Of a stretch of DNA of 64,000 bases, positions 9,388 through 16,943 are shown piece by piece. The DNA is from Methylomonas koyamae. GTDB taxonomy: Bacteria > Pseudomonadota > Gammaproteobacteria > Methylococcales > Methylomonadaceae. The stretch is from NCBI RefSeq assembly GCF_019669905.1, contig NZ_AP019777.1, forward strand, positions 4,216,001 through 4,280,000, read 5' to 3'. The notes below the pieces were generated by a model that was given only the letters and a program-made list of their open reading frames with translations, was not told the DNA's origin and did not search any database. The position numbers were made by a program, and so were the translations under genes. Position 1 is the stretch's first letter; every line of letters starts with the position of its first letter.

Positions 9388-12034
9388 TACCGGCTGCCGC
9401 GGCGATCAGCGCTTGGCCCAAGGCCAGACCGCCGTCGTTGGCCGGATAACGTTGCGGCAGCAACACGGTTTTGCCGTGGCGGCGCAGGCCTTGGGCCACG
9501 CCTTCCAGCAGCAAGCGGTTTTGGAACACCCCGCCGCTCAACACCACGCGCTCGGCCCCGGTTTCCCGGCCCAGTTGCAACAAGGTTTCGATGCTGGCCG
9601 CGATCAGGCTGTGGTGGATACGGGCGGCGATCACGGCAGTGTCGGTGCCGTTGGCCAAATCGGTCAACACCGCCTGCCACAAACCGCGCCAAGTCAAGAC
9701 CTGCTTTCCTTCCATTTCGCTCACCTGCCAAGCCTGCGGATAGGCGGTTTCGCCGGCAAACGCAGGCGCTGCCAAATTCTCCAGCGCAATCGCCGCCTGG
9801 CCTTCGTAATCGGCTCGCTCGGCGTGCAAATCCAGAGCGGCAGCGAAGGCGTCGAACCAGCGGCCTACCGAACTGCACGGCGGCGCGTTCAGATTTTTGG
9901 CGATCATCGTCTCCAGGGTGGTCAGCGGCTTGTTGGCTAGCCGTTTAAACAGCGGCAACTCACCGTATTCCGTCTGTAACGCTCCCCAATCGAAATACTG
10001 CCTGAGCTGGGCGTAGGCATTGCGCCAGGGTTCGCGCATCGCCTGGCTGCCGCCGGGCAAGGCAATCGGCTGGAAATGCGCCAAGCGGGTAAAGCCGCGG
10101 TAGTCGCCCAACAAAAACTCACCGCCCCACAGCTCGCCGTTCTCGCCCATGCCCAGTCCGTCGAAAATCGCCGCCAATACCGGCGGCGCGCCCAGCGCCA
10201 CGCCGTGTTCGGCCAGACAGGCGGCCAAGTGGGCGTGGTGATGTTGCACGCTTAGGCAGGCTAAGCCTTCCGCCGCCGCCAAGCTTTGGCCGTATTGCGT
10301 GGATAGATAGCCGGGATGGCGGTCCACGGCGACTATTAAGCCGGGCCTATTGCTTAGCGGCGTTCCGTCCGCACCGTTCAGGGCATTAAGGCTGGGTTTG
10401 TCGCAGTCCGCGGTGGAGCGCCCTTCGATCGGCCCAAAGCGAGCGGTATGCGCGGGCCGGGTTAGTAACTCTAGCCGAAACCCGTGCAAGTCCCGGTACA
10501 ACGCGATAGCGTGGCGGTAATCGGCTTGTACCGCGGCATTTTCCAAGTCGCCGACGTGCTGGCCGAACACGGCTTGGCCGTTTTTGAGTAGGCAAAAGCT
10601 GTTTTTCAACTCGCCCCCCATCGCCAACACATTGGCGGCCGGCTCGAAACCGGGCGGCAGCGGCAGAGCCTGCGGCGCATAACCTCGCGCCCGGCGCAGC
10701 AGGCGAATCTCGCCGTCCATCAGCCGCGCCACCGAATCGTCCAGCCGGTTGACGATGTCGCGCTGGTGCAGCAGAAAATAATCGGCGATGCCAAGCAGTT
10801 TTTGCAGGGCCTCGTCGTTATCGGTGCATTGCGGCTCGTCGCTAACGTTGCCGGAAGTCAGTACGATGGGGTTGTCCAATTCCGTCATCAGCAGCGTATG
10901 CAGCGGCGTATAAGGCAGCATGAAGCCGAGTTTATCGTCGCCCGGCGCGACCCCGGCGGCCAACGGTTCGCCGGCTGCACGCAGCAAGACGATGGGCGCG
11001 GCTTTGTCTTGCAAGGCCTGGGTCTCGGTGGGGGCAGCGACGGCGAAGCGGCTCAGCATGGCCAGGTCGCGGGCCATCAGCGCGAAAGGTTTGGCGTAGC
11101 GGCGTTTGCGTTGGCGCAACAGGTCTACCGCCTGTGCGTTGGTCGCGTCGCAGGCCAGATGAAAGCCGCCCAGACCTTTGATGGCGACGATGCGGCCTTG
11201 CCGAATCAGTTCTGCGGTTTGCCCAATAGTGTCGGCAGCGGCGGCCGCGGTTTCCAAGTCCCGCGCCGCTGCCGTTACGTGAAGCTCGCGGCTATTCGCC
11301 TCCCGCTTTGCAAAAGAGGGGTTGGGGGAGATTGTTCGAATAAATCCCGCTCCATCCCCTTTATGTCCTTCGGGTAGTTTTTCCAAAGGGGAAAATAAGC
11401 TCGATTGCTTGGCGGATGCGTTCCGCTGCGTTTCAAGGCGACGTGTGGAAACGATATCGCCTTGCGCATCCGCCAACCACAACCTCGGCCCGCAAACCGG
11501 ACAGCAATTGGCCTGGGCATGAAAGCGGCGGTCCGCTGGATCGTCGTATTCGCGTTGGCAATCCGGGCACATCGCGAACGCCGCCATGCTGGTGTTGGCG
11601 CGGTCGTAAGGTACGGCGCGAACGATGGACAGGCGCGGCCCGCAGTGGGTGCAGTTGGCGAAGGGGTAACGGTAGCGGCGGTTGTTGGGGTCGGCGATTT
11701 CGGCCAGACAATCCGGGCAAGTGGCGGCGTCGGCGGCGATGGGGGTGGCGATACCGTCTCGCCGGCTGGCGACGATGCGGAACTCGGCATGATCGGCTTC
11801 GGCCAATTCTGCGCATTCCAACGCATCCAACTTAGCCAGCGGCGGCAGTTCGCGCGGAATCTGGGCGACAAAAGCCTGCAAAGCCTCAGCGTTGCCGAAG
11901 GCATGAATCATCACGCCTTCGCCGTCGTTCCATACCTCGCCGGTCAAACCGAAGCGGCGGGCCAGATGCCAAATCGTCGGCCGAAAGCCGACGCCCTGCA
12001 CCACGCCGCGGGCGCGGATCGCCAGCCCCGGCAT
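9380..12034 (-). CDS. hypF: Carbamoyltransferase HypF, [NiFe]-hydrogenase maturation
   Basis: Makes the CN ligand precursor by transferring carbamoyl from carbamoyl phosphate to the HypE C-terminal Cys. The start at 12034 shares one base with the hypE stop (TGATG). Domains in order: acylphosphatase (ARGVVQGVGFRP), two zinc fingers (CPDCLAEI/CTHCGPR and CPDCQREY/CCPVCGPR), YrdC-like domain (IVAIKGLGGFHLACDA), and Kae1-like carbamoyltransferase domain with VQHHHAHLAACLAEHG. At 884 residues it is some 100 longer than usual: two low-complexity segments, about residues 195-255 and 523-566, interrupt conserved blocks without breaking the frame. All catalytic motifs remain, so function is possible but not assured. 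Confidence 0.93.
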   Translation of the reverse strand: MPGLAIRARGVVQGVGFRPTIWHLARRFGLTGEVWNDGEGVMIHAFGNAEALQAFVAQIPRELPPLAKLDALECAELAEADHAEFRIVASRRDGIATPIAADAATCPDCLAEIADPNNRRYRYPFANCTHCGPRLSIVRAVPYDRANTSMAAFAMCPDCQREYDDPADRRFHAQANCCPVCGPRLWLADAQGDIVSTRRLETQRNASAKQSSLFSPLEKLPEGHKGDGAGFIRTISPNPSFAKREANSRELHVTAAARDLETAAAAADTIGQTAELIRQGRIVAIKGLGGFHLACDATNAQAVDLLRQRKRRYAKPFALMARDLAMLSRFAVAAPTETQALQDKAAPIVLLRAAGEPLAAGVAPGDDKLGFMLPYTPLHTLLMTELDNPIVLTSGNVSDEPQCTDNDEALQKLLGIADYFLLHQRDIVNRLDDSVARLMDGEIRLLRRARGYAPQALPLPPGFEPAANVLAMGGELKNSFCLLKNGQAVFGQHVGDLENAAVQADYRHAIALYRDLHGFRLELLTRPAHTARFGPIEGRSTADCDKPSLNALNGADGTPLSNRPGLIVAVDRHPGYLSTQYGQSLAAAEGLACLSVQHHHAHLAACLAEHGVALGAPPVLAAIFDGLGMGENGELWGGEFLLGDYRGFTRLAHFQPIALPGGSQAMREPWRNAYAQLRQYFDWGALQTEYGELPLFKRLANKPLTTLETMIAKNLNAPPCSSVGRWFDAFAAALDLHAERADYEGQAAIALENLAAPAFAGETAYPQAWQVSEMEGKQVLTWRGLWQAVLTDLANGTDTAVIAARIHHSLIAASIETLLQLGRETGAERVVLSGGVFQNRLLLEGVAQGLRRHGKTVLLPQRYPANDGGLALGQALIAAAAGIS
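10337..10465. repeat. In-frame insert in hypF, second segment
   Basis: Inside hypF, between the RLELL block and the conserved IVAVDRHPGYLST block, about 43 residues (approx. 523-566) have no counterpart in HypF: they read RPAHTARFGPIEGRSTADCD and onward. The sequence is odd in composition for a folded domain and sits in a loop position. It is probably an inserted repetitive element. Boundaries are estimated from where HypF similarity resumes. Confidence 0.5.
11280..11450. repeat. In-frame MITE-like repeat inserted in hypF
   Basis: Between the second zinc finger and the YrdC-like domain of hypF lies about 170 bp encoding a segment with SPLEKLPEGHKGDG and ISPNPSFAKRE, typical of translated copies of the widespread 'CTCCCCCAACCCCTCTTTT' type intergenic repeat. 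An inverted repeat TCCCCTTT (11355-11362) / AAAGGGGA (11385-11392) supports a small palindromic element. The length keeps the reading frame open. Boundaries are approximate. Confidence 0.6.
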
Positions 12035-13071
12035 CAGCAGATGCGCGGCAACTGCTCGCCGACCGGCCAATCGACGATGCGCCGGCCACCGAAAGCGGTA
12101 ATCATTTGCACGAAATGATGCGGGTCGGCCACGACTTGGCCAATGATGGCGGCGTCGCGGCCCAAGGGGTGGTTGCGCATCGCCGCCAGCAAAGTCTCGG
12201 CGGCTGCGGCGTCGCAGATGCACACCAGCTTGCCTTCGTTGGCGACATACAGCGGATCGAGGCCGAGGATTTCGCAAGCCGCCTTGACCTCGGCCTTGAC
12301 CGGAATCGCCGCCTCGTCGATCACGATACCGACCCCGGACTGGCCGGCCAGTTCGTTCAACACCGCCGCCAAGCCGCCGCGGGTCGGATCGCGCAAGCAG
12401 CGGATAGATTGCGGTGCCGCGGCCACCATATCGGCAACCATGCCGTGCAAGGCGGCCGAGTCGGAGATTATGCTGGTCTCGAATTGCAAATTCTCGCGGC
12501 TGGCCATAATCGCCACGCCGTGGTCGCCGATGCTGCCGCTGAGCAAAATTGCGCAACCGGCTGCGGCGCGGTCGCCGGAAATCTCGACGCCGTCCGGGAC
12601 GATGCCGACGCCGGTGGTGGTGATGAACACCCCGTCACCCTTGCCGCGCTCCACCACCTTGGTGTCGCCGGTCACAATCGGCACGCCGGCTTTATTCGCC
12701 GCCGCGGCCATACTGACGACGATGCGCTCCAGGTCGGCCAATGGCAGGCCTTCTTCCAAAATAAAAGCCGCTGCCAGATATAGCGGCCTGGCACCGGACA
12801 TCGCCACATCGTTCAAGGTGCCGTGCACCGCCAGCGAACCGATGTCGCCGCCCGGAAAAAACAGCGGCGAAATCACATGGCCGTCGGTACTGATCGCCAG
12901 ACGCCCGGCTGGCACGTTGAACAAGGCCTGGTCGTTGCGCCGATTCAGCAAGTCGTTGTCGAAATGCTTAATAAACAACCGGTCGATCAACTGCGCCATC
13001 GCCCGGCCGCCACCGCCGTGGGTGAGATCGACTTGGCCGGAGTTGAGGTTTAGAGAGTGGCGGTAAGACAT
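12034..13071 (-). CDS. hypE: HypE, hydrogenase maturation (thiocarboxamide dehydratase)
   Basis: Receives the carbamoyl group from HypF on its C-terminal Cys and dehydrates it with ATP to a thiocyanate, the CN ligand donor. 345 residues with the PurM/AIR-synthase-like fold: LTHGGGGRAM near residue 17, AISTDGHVISPLFFPGGD, GTLNDVAMSG, IVTGDTKVVERGKGDG, and LRDPTRGGLAAVLNE. The chain ends PRIC with the required terminal Cys. The stop codon overlaps the hypF start, so the two are translationally coupled. It lies 13 kb downstream of hypD, on the same strand. Confidence 0.96.
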   Translation of the reverse strand: MSYRHSLNLNSGQVDLTHGGGGRAMAQLIDRLFIKHFDNDLLNRRNDQALFNVPAGRLAISTDGHVISPLFFPGGDIGSLAVHGTLNDVAMSGARPLYLAAAFILEEGLPLADLERIVVSMAAAANKAGVPIVTGDTKVVERGKGDGVFITTTGVGIVPDGVEISGDRAAAGCAILLSGSIGDHGVAIMASRENLQFETSIISDSAALHGMVADMVAAAPQSIRCLRDPTRGGLAAVLNELAGQSGVGIVIDEAAIPVKAEVKAACEILGLDPLYVANEGKLVCICDAAAAETLLAAMRNHPLGRDAAIIGQVVADPHHFVQMITAFGGRRIVDWPVGEQLPRIC

Positions 13072-13136
13072 GGGGTTAAAAAGCCGATTATCGGAAAGAA
13101 TTCAGGAAATGGCTGCAACCACATCGAAAACATCAC

Positions 13137-13364
13137 TTAGGCTTGCAGCTTAAGTAACTCTTCAATACTCAAGCCAATATCTTTAGCGATCTGCCGAAGC
13201 AAAATCGGCGAAATATCACGCCCTGCATGAAACGGCACCGTCGTACATCTGCCATCGGGATGGCGAAATTGTTTATGCGAACCTCGTTGCCGAGCCTCGG
13301 TGAATCCCAATAGTTCAAGCAAAACGACAACTTCGCGAGGTTTAAGAACAGGTATGTTTCCCAT
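13137..13364 (-). CDS. hicA: HicA-family mRNA interferase toxin
   Basis: A 75-residue protein with the HicA double-stranded-RNA-binding-like fold: KPREVVVLLELLGF, then GSHKQFRHPDGR with the catalytic His, then TTVPFHAGRDISPILLRQI. Toxins of this family cleave mRNA ribosome-independently. It lies 2 bp downstream of the hicB antitoxin gene and is co-oriented. Antitoxin-first order is the reverse of the classical E. coli hicA-hicB arrangement but occurs in many genomes. It sits immediately downstream of an unknown membrane protein gene and upstream of hypE on the same strand. Confidence 0.88.
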   Translation of the reverse strand: MGNIPVLKPREVVVLLELLGFTEARQRGSHKQFRHPDGRCTTVPFHAGRDISPILLRQIAKDIGLSIEELLKLQA

Positions 13365-13366
13365 GT

Positions 13367-13576
13367 TTAAGCGACGACTACATTTTGAGTGCCGATAAAT
13401 TCGGCTTCCAGTATCGGCTCGCCATCTTCAAGCAACATTTCAATCACTTCCCGAAGATTTTTATTCAGTTCATCCAACGACTCCGCTTGGCTATGCGCGC
13501 CTGCAAATCCAGGAATGAAGCCTACGTATAATCCGGTATCGTGGCATTTTTCTATGATTGCTGTGTAGGTTTTCAT
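13367..13576 (-). CDS. hicB: HicB-family antitoxin
   Basis: A 69-residue HicB-type antitoxin with the partial RNase-H-like fold: MKTYTAIIEKC, LYVGFIPGFAGAHSQAESLDEL and NLREVIEMLLED. No C-terminal DNA-binding domain is present, so it is a short HicB. The ATG at 13576 is chosen because the codon nine bases upstream is TTG and stands too close to the AAGGGG ribosome-binding site. It precedes hicA by 2 bp. Confidence 0.85.
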   Translation of the reverse strand: MKTYTAIIEKCHDTGLYVGFIPGFAGAHSQAESLDELNKNLREVIEMLLEDGEPILEAEFIGTQNVVVA

Positions 13577-13894
13577 ATTGGTCAAACCCCTTTGAATATT
13601 GGCTAAAAATCGAAACTGATTTTATTTTTAAACTTAGTAATGGAATTTCTTCATAAACTGCCCAGAAAAAAAATTCACATGCATTACTCTTTGAAAAACT
13701 CTGATAGCTCAAGGCCGAACTTCACAGAACACCTCTTTATTTGTTGCTAAGTGCCCACCTATGATGACACGACAATTTGAGCCACAAAAATATATGCGAT
13801 GCATACCCTACTTCGCTTTTTCATAAAACTCATCATGCCCGCGATTACGCTTCGCTAATCGCGGCTACGCGGGCTGGCAATATCCAGTTGAGAT
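13577..13894. other. AT-rich intergenic region upstream of hicB
   Basis: About 318 bp without a convincing gene. It is visibly more AT-rich than the flanking hyp genes, contains no frame with recognisable similarity, and carries one strong palindromic repeat near its right end (13837-13874). The hicB promoter should lie in its left part. Confidence 0.6.
13837..13874. repeat. Palindromic REP-like repeat
   Basis: A compound hairpin: outer arms GCCCGCG / CGCGGGC enclose an inner GCGATTA / TAATCGC pair around a short GCTTCGC turn. Such elements are scattered between genes in many gammaproteobacteria. It lies 3' of the 430-residue gene and could also act as a transcription stop for it, although no U-tract follows. 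Confidence 0.6.
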
Positions 13895-15187
13895 TTATTG
13901 CTCGACTTCTGATGTCGTTTTAATTTTTGGTTTTTCTTTTGAGACCGCGATAGTACTGAGTGTCTTATTGGCGAGTTCTCTGATTTGTTCAGTGAATCCA
14001 GGAACTAACTTTATTGCTTGTTTCACTGTGTCGGAGGAAGCAAGCTCATGCCACGGGCTGCCATGAGTTTGTGTTTCTACTAGACGAAGAGGTATTTCAT
14101 CAAGGCGAGTCAGCGCAGATGCAAGGAGACGTTCCTCCATGTCATTGTCAAACCTAGACGCCTCTCTCCTGAAACCCTCATATGCCCGAGCGATTGATGC
14201 TTTGTAAGCATAATCCTCAGCTAGCCTGAATCGCTGACCAATTTGCTTGGTTGCCAGCCACGCAAACCATACAGGCGCACCTATTGAAATTAATGACAAC
14301 AACAAATTAAGAGCTATTACCTCACTAGATGCATTTGGTGACTCAATTAAGCTTGAAAGCGAATGAAGCTGCTTTGATCCAAAGAAGCTACCTAAACCAA
14401 GCGCAAAAATTAAACCTGTGGTCCAAATCCAGGTGGTTTTATTTAAGGCGTTTGATCGTTCGTTAAAAGCAGCAGCAAGGCCTACGCTGGTTGCTGCAGC
14501 GTAGGCAGTTTCGCAGCGTTCAAGTACGGCTTTCGCGTCATCAGAGCACTGACTCAATGATTTTTCGGCCCCTTCAATATTTTGCCGGATGTCGGTAATT
14601 CTTCCATGTTCAGTAGTTGAATCTTGAACCAATTCTTTAATTGCTTGCCGGGCTTCTTGCAATGACTCTAAATCCGTAGGAAGTTGTTCGGCTGCGTTGT
14701 AAGCTTGCTCGATCCTCTCCACCATTGATTTAAGTGAGGCTGTACGAGGTTCAAGTCCGTTTAACCTAGCTTCCAAGCTACGAAGCTGATTCGATAGTTT
14801 TTTTAATTTAATGATCGCATCTGCGTGGCCATCTGGATTTAATACAGGTGCCAGAGCTTTACGAAGTCCATTTAGCGTAAAAATATAAGCAGGAACACCT
14901 TGAGCGGCATTACCCCAGATATTCGGTATTGTGTTCTGACTTAGAAAAAGTAGGCGACGCCCGTAATCGCTAATATATTGCTCATGGCTACCTAGATCAT
15001 CTGCCGATTGAGTATCCAGAATATCGATAATTGACTGCGCTTCGTCAATTAATTCATCTCGAGTTAGTCCGGGAAAAGTCCAATTTCCATGGGCAGGCCC
15101 AAATGGTTCATTGTTTGGGATTGTTGTGCGTATTTGAGTAACGATGGTTTCTAAATGCTGTTTAATTACTATCAGTGATTGATGCAT
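13895..15187 (-). CDS. Unrecognised coiled-coil membrane protein
   Basis: A 430-residue protein I do not recognise. Residues 1-120 are mixed and soluble-looking (NWTFPGLTRDELIDEA near 35-50). Residues 122-215 form heptad-rich helices (LKKLSNQLRSLEARLNGLE), likely coiled coil. Two membrane segments follow at about 253-270 (WIWTTGLIFALGLGSFFG) and 290-312 (VIALNLLLSLISIGAPVWF), then about 115 residues with charged helices and a Lys-rich tail. Base composition is lower in GC than the neighbours, a sign of transfer. It sits in a toxin-antitoxin island, so a defence or stress effector role is conceivable but unproven. Confidence 0.75.
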   Translation of the reverse strand: MHQSLIVIKQHLETIVTQIRTTIPNNEPFGPAHGNWTFPGLTRDELIDEAQSIIDILDTQSADDLGSHEQYISDYGRRLLFLSQNTIPNIWGNAAQGVPAYIFTLNGLRKALAPVLNPDGHADAIIKLKKLSNQLRSLEARLNGLEPRTASLKSMVERIEQAYNAAEQLPTDLESLQEARQAIKELVQDSTTEHGRITDIRQNIEGAEKSLSQCSDDAKAVLERCETAYAAATSVGLAAAFNERSNALNKTTWIWTTGLIFALGLGSFFGSKQLHSLSSLIESPNASSEVIALNLLLSLISIGAPVWFAWLATKQIGQRFRLAEDYAYKASIARAYEGFRREASRFDNDMEERLLASALTRLDEIPLRLVETQTHGSPWHELASSDTVKQAIKLVPGFTEQIRELANKTLSTIAVSKEKPKIKTTSEVEQ

Positions 15188-15252
15188 TGAGTTCTCCGTG
15201 CAAAATGTACTTATCTTCCAAGCGTGTAATTATTAAAAACTTATAGGACATC

Positions 15253-15329
15253 GGATGTGCTGAGCGAAAGCGCATCGCTCGCGGACGAGATCATCGCGAA
15301 CGATGCGCCTCACGTTGTTCGGCACATCC
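15253..15329. repeat. Imperfect palindromic repeat, copy 1
   Basis: Terminal arms GGATGTGC (15253-15260) and GCACATCC (15322-15329) are inverted, and the interior also pairs (CGCATCG against CGATGCG). It resembles the hairpin-forming GGATGTGC-type intergenic repeats of gammaproteobacteria. It sits between the 430-residue gene and the MazE/VapC-type pair, in a 336-bp stretch (15188-15523) without a gene. Confidence 0.6.
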
Positions 15330-15395
15330 TACAATTTGGCCAATCTTTGCATAAAGCCCTTGTCTGCCAAGTATTATCTGTCTCCGAACAAGATA

Positions 15396-15463
15396 AGCGA
15401 ATGCGTTTTAAGGTGCTTTACGCGAATAATACTCCCCATGTTATTCGCCACATCCAAAAATAA
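15396..15463. repeat. Degenerate palindromic repeat, copy 2
   Basis: A diverged relative of the repeat at 15253: GCGAATGCGTTTTAAGG, ACGCGAATAAT and the end CGCCACATCC match the layout of copy 1, where the end reads CGGCACATCC. It lies about 60 bp before the antitoxin start and may contain its promoter. Confidence 0.45.
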
Positions 15464-15523
15464 GCTCATTTGTTGCCAAATGATATACAATTCAAAAAAG
15501 TATATTTTATCGAGAACTCTAAC

Positions 15524-15757
15524 ATGCAAGTCGCCAAATGGGGTAATAGTTTAGCGGTTCGTCTGCCGGCCGCCGTGGTCGAAGCCTTGCAACTGAAGGA
15601 AGGCGACGATGTCGAGATTCAGATTGCCGGCGCACGGCTGTTCGAAATCGAAAAAAAAGCCAGTAATCTGGAACTGCTGGGCAGGTTACGCAAATTCCGT
15701 GGCCGCATGCCAGCGGATTTCAAGTTCGATCGCTTGGAAGCGAATGAAGACCGCTAA
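15524..15757 (+). CDS. AbrB/MazE-type antitoxin
   Basis: A 77-residue swapped-hairpin DNA-binding antitoxin: AKWGNSLAVRLPAAVVEAL then LKEGDDVEIQI, the hallmark of AbrB/MazE/VapB proteins, with a C-terminal toxin-binding tail (NLELLGRLRKFRGRMPADF). The ATG at 15524 is chosen because the fold begins there; the in-frame codon at 15470 adds a non-conserved leader. The end overlaps the start of the PIN-domain toxin by 14 bp, so the two are co-translated. Confidence 0.88.
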   Translation: MQVAKWGNSLAVRLPAAVVEALQLKEGDDVEIQIAGARLFEIEKKASNLELLGRLRKFRGRMPADFKFDRLEANEDR

Positions 15758-16160
15758 AGCATTTTTCGACAGCAACGTGCTGCTGTATTTGCTGTCAGCC
15801 GACGATACCAAGGCAAACCGAGCCGAAGCCTTGCTTGCCGACGGCGGCGCGATCAGCGTGCAAGTGTTGAACGAGTTTACCTCGGTCGCTACGCGCAAAT
15901 TCAAAATGTCATATGCCGAAGTCCGAGAAGCCTTAGAAGTCGTCAAAGCGATCTGTCAAATCGATCCGCTTAGCGTCGATATCCACGAACGCGGCCTGGA
16001 CATCGCCGAACGTTACGGTTTTTCCTGGTACGACAGCCTGATCGTCGCTGCGGCGTTGGTGGCCCAATGCGAGTGCTTGTATTCGGAAGACCTGCAGCAC
16101 GGCCAAGTCGTCGACAATCAATTGCGCATCGTCAATCCGTTTATCGACCTCACCGTTTAG
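15744..16160 (+). CDS. PIN-domain (VapC-type) ribonuclease toxin
   Basis: A 138-residue PIN-domain protein. The acidic metal site is visible: FFDSNVLLYLLS (first Asp), SVQVLNEF (Glu), and YGFSWYDSLIVAAAL followed by LYSEDLQHGQ (C-terminal acidic residues). Family members cleave tRNA or other RNA when freed of antitoxin. The start at 15744 lies inside the antitoxin gene, as usual for such pairs. Together with the AbrB/MazE-like antitoxin it forms a complete VapBC-type module. Confidence 0.88.
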   Translation: MKTAKAFFDSNVLLYLLSADDTKANRAEALLADGGAISVQVLNEFTSVATRKFKMSYAEVREALEVVKAICQIDPLSVDIHERGLDIAERYGFSWYDSLIVAAALVAQCECLYSEDLQHGQVVDNQLRIVNPFIDLTV

Positions 16161-16247
16161 GCTCCATGGTTGGATACGAAACACCGCTTGCTTAATCACA
16201 CTATTAAGCACACCATTGACATCCTAAATTAACTGCCGGGAATAACC

Positions 16248-16502
16248 ATGTCGCACATTAGCGCCAACGATTTAAAAACCAAAGGTATCGCTGCTATCGA
16301 GGCGGCGCTGGCCGAGGCACCGGAAGCAGTGGTGTCGGTGCGCGGCAAGGAGCGTTTTGTGGTGATGGACATCGCCCATTACCACTATTTGCGCGAATGC
16401 GAACTGGATGCAGCGCTGGCGCAAACCCGCGCGGATTTGGCGGCCGGCCGCTTCACGCAGGAGTCGCCGGAAGCGCATTTGGCGCGGCTGGACAAACTGT
16501 AA
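16248..16502 (+). CDS. Phd/YefM-family antitoxin
   Basis: An 84-residue antitoxin. It begins MSHISANDLKTKGIAAIEAAL and continues AVVSVRGKERFVVMDIAHYHYL, the beta-strand-rich N-terminal Phd/YefM DNA-binding fold, with a helical, acidic C-terminal toxin-binding tail. The stop shares one base with the toxin start (TAATG). It lies 87 bp after the PIN toxin gene and is likely a separate module. Confidence 0.87.
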   Translation: MSHISANDLKTKGIAAIEAALAEAPEAVVSVRGKERFVVMDIAHYHYLRECELDAALAQTRADLAAGRFTQESPEAHLARLDKL

Positions 16503-16777
16503 TGGCGTATACCTTGGTTTTTACCGAGCAATACGATAAAAAAGCCGCACGCTTTATCAAACGCCATCCGGCACTACGGCAACCGTATTTAAAGACCTTG
16601 CAGTTACTGGAAGCCAATCCGTTTCACCCGTCGCTCCGTTTGCATCCGCTGCAAGGCAAGTTGGCTGGGCTCCATTCGGTTTCCATCAATTTGTCTTACC
16701 GCATTACCCTGGAATTATTGATCGAAGACGGTCGCATCATTCCAATCAATATTGGCGATCACGACGCGGTTTATTAA
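16502..16777 (+). CDS. RelE/YafQ-type toxin
   Basis: A 91-residue RelE-superfamily protein: MAYTLVFTEQYDKKAARFIK, RHPALRQPYLKTLQLLEANP, then LRLHPLQGKLAGLHSVSINLSYRI and a closing IPINIGDHDAVY. The last segment, with conserved His/Asp and an aromatic end, is the usual C-terminus of these mRNA interferases or plasmid-stabilisation toxins. It overlaps the preceding antitoxin stop by one base. The in-frame codon at 16397 lies deep in the antitoxin gene and is rejected. Confidence 0.87.
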   Translation: MAYTLVFTEQYDKKAARFIKRHPALRQPYLKTLQLLEANPFHPSLRLHPLQGKLAGLHSVSINLSYRITLELLIEDGRIIPINIGDHDAVY

Positions 16778-16788
16778 GCGGCTGTTAG

Positions 16789-16915
16789 TCTGCCGACGGT
16801 CAAGGCCTTGCAACTGAAGGAAGAGGCATGATCTGCGTACTACTGCTTACCTCTGTAGTTAACCATCCAACGTGAATTACGCATCGTCAACCCGTTTTGC
16901 GATCTGCCCGGCTAA
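16789..16915 (+). pseudogene. Decayed remnant of a second MazE/VapC-like pair
   Basis: Two short stretches match the intact pair upstream. Bases from 16789 (GTCTGCCGACGGTCAAGGCC, then TTGCAACTGAAGGAAG) match the antitoxin gene around 15560-15600 with a 6-bp deletion. Bases near 16875-16910 (TTACGCATCGTCAACCCGTT) match the last codons of the toxin gene around 16122-16142. Everything between is lost. It is therefore the scar of a duplicated or related toxin-antitoxin locus that collapsed by deletion. Confidence 0.7.
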
Positions 16916-16943
16916 CGATTTCTAGCCCTCTTAGCCCAAGGCC

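Noticed and set aside
9380..12556. A longer HypF starting at 12556
   Set aside because: The additional residues are Arg-rich antisense-like sequence inside hypE; the acylphosphatase domain begins at 12034.
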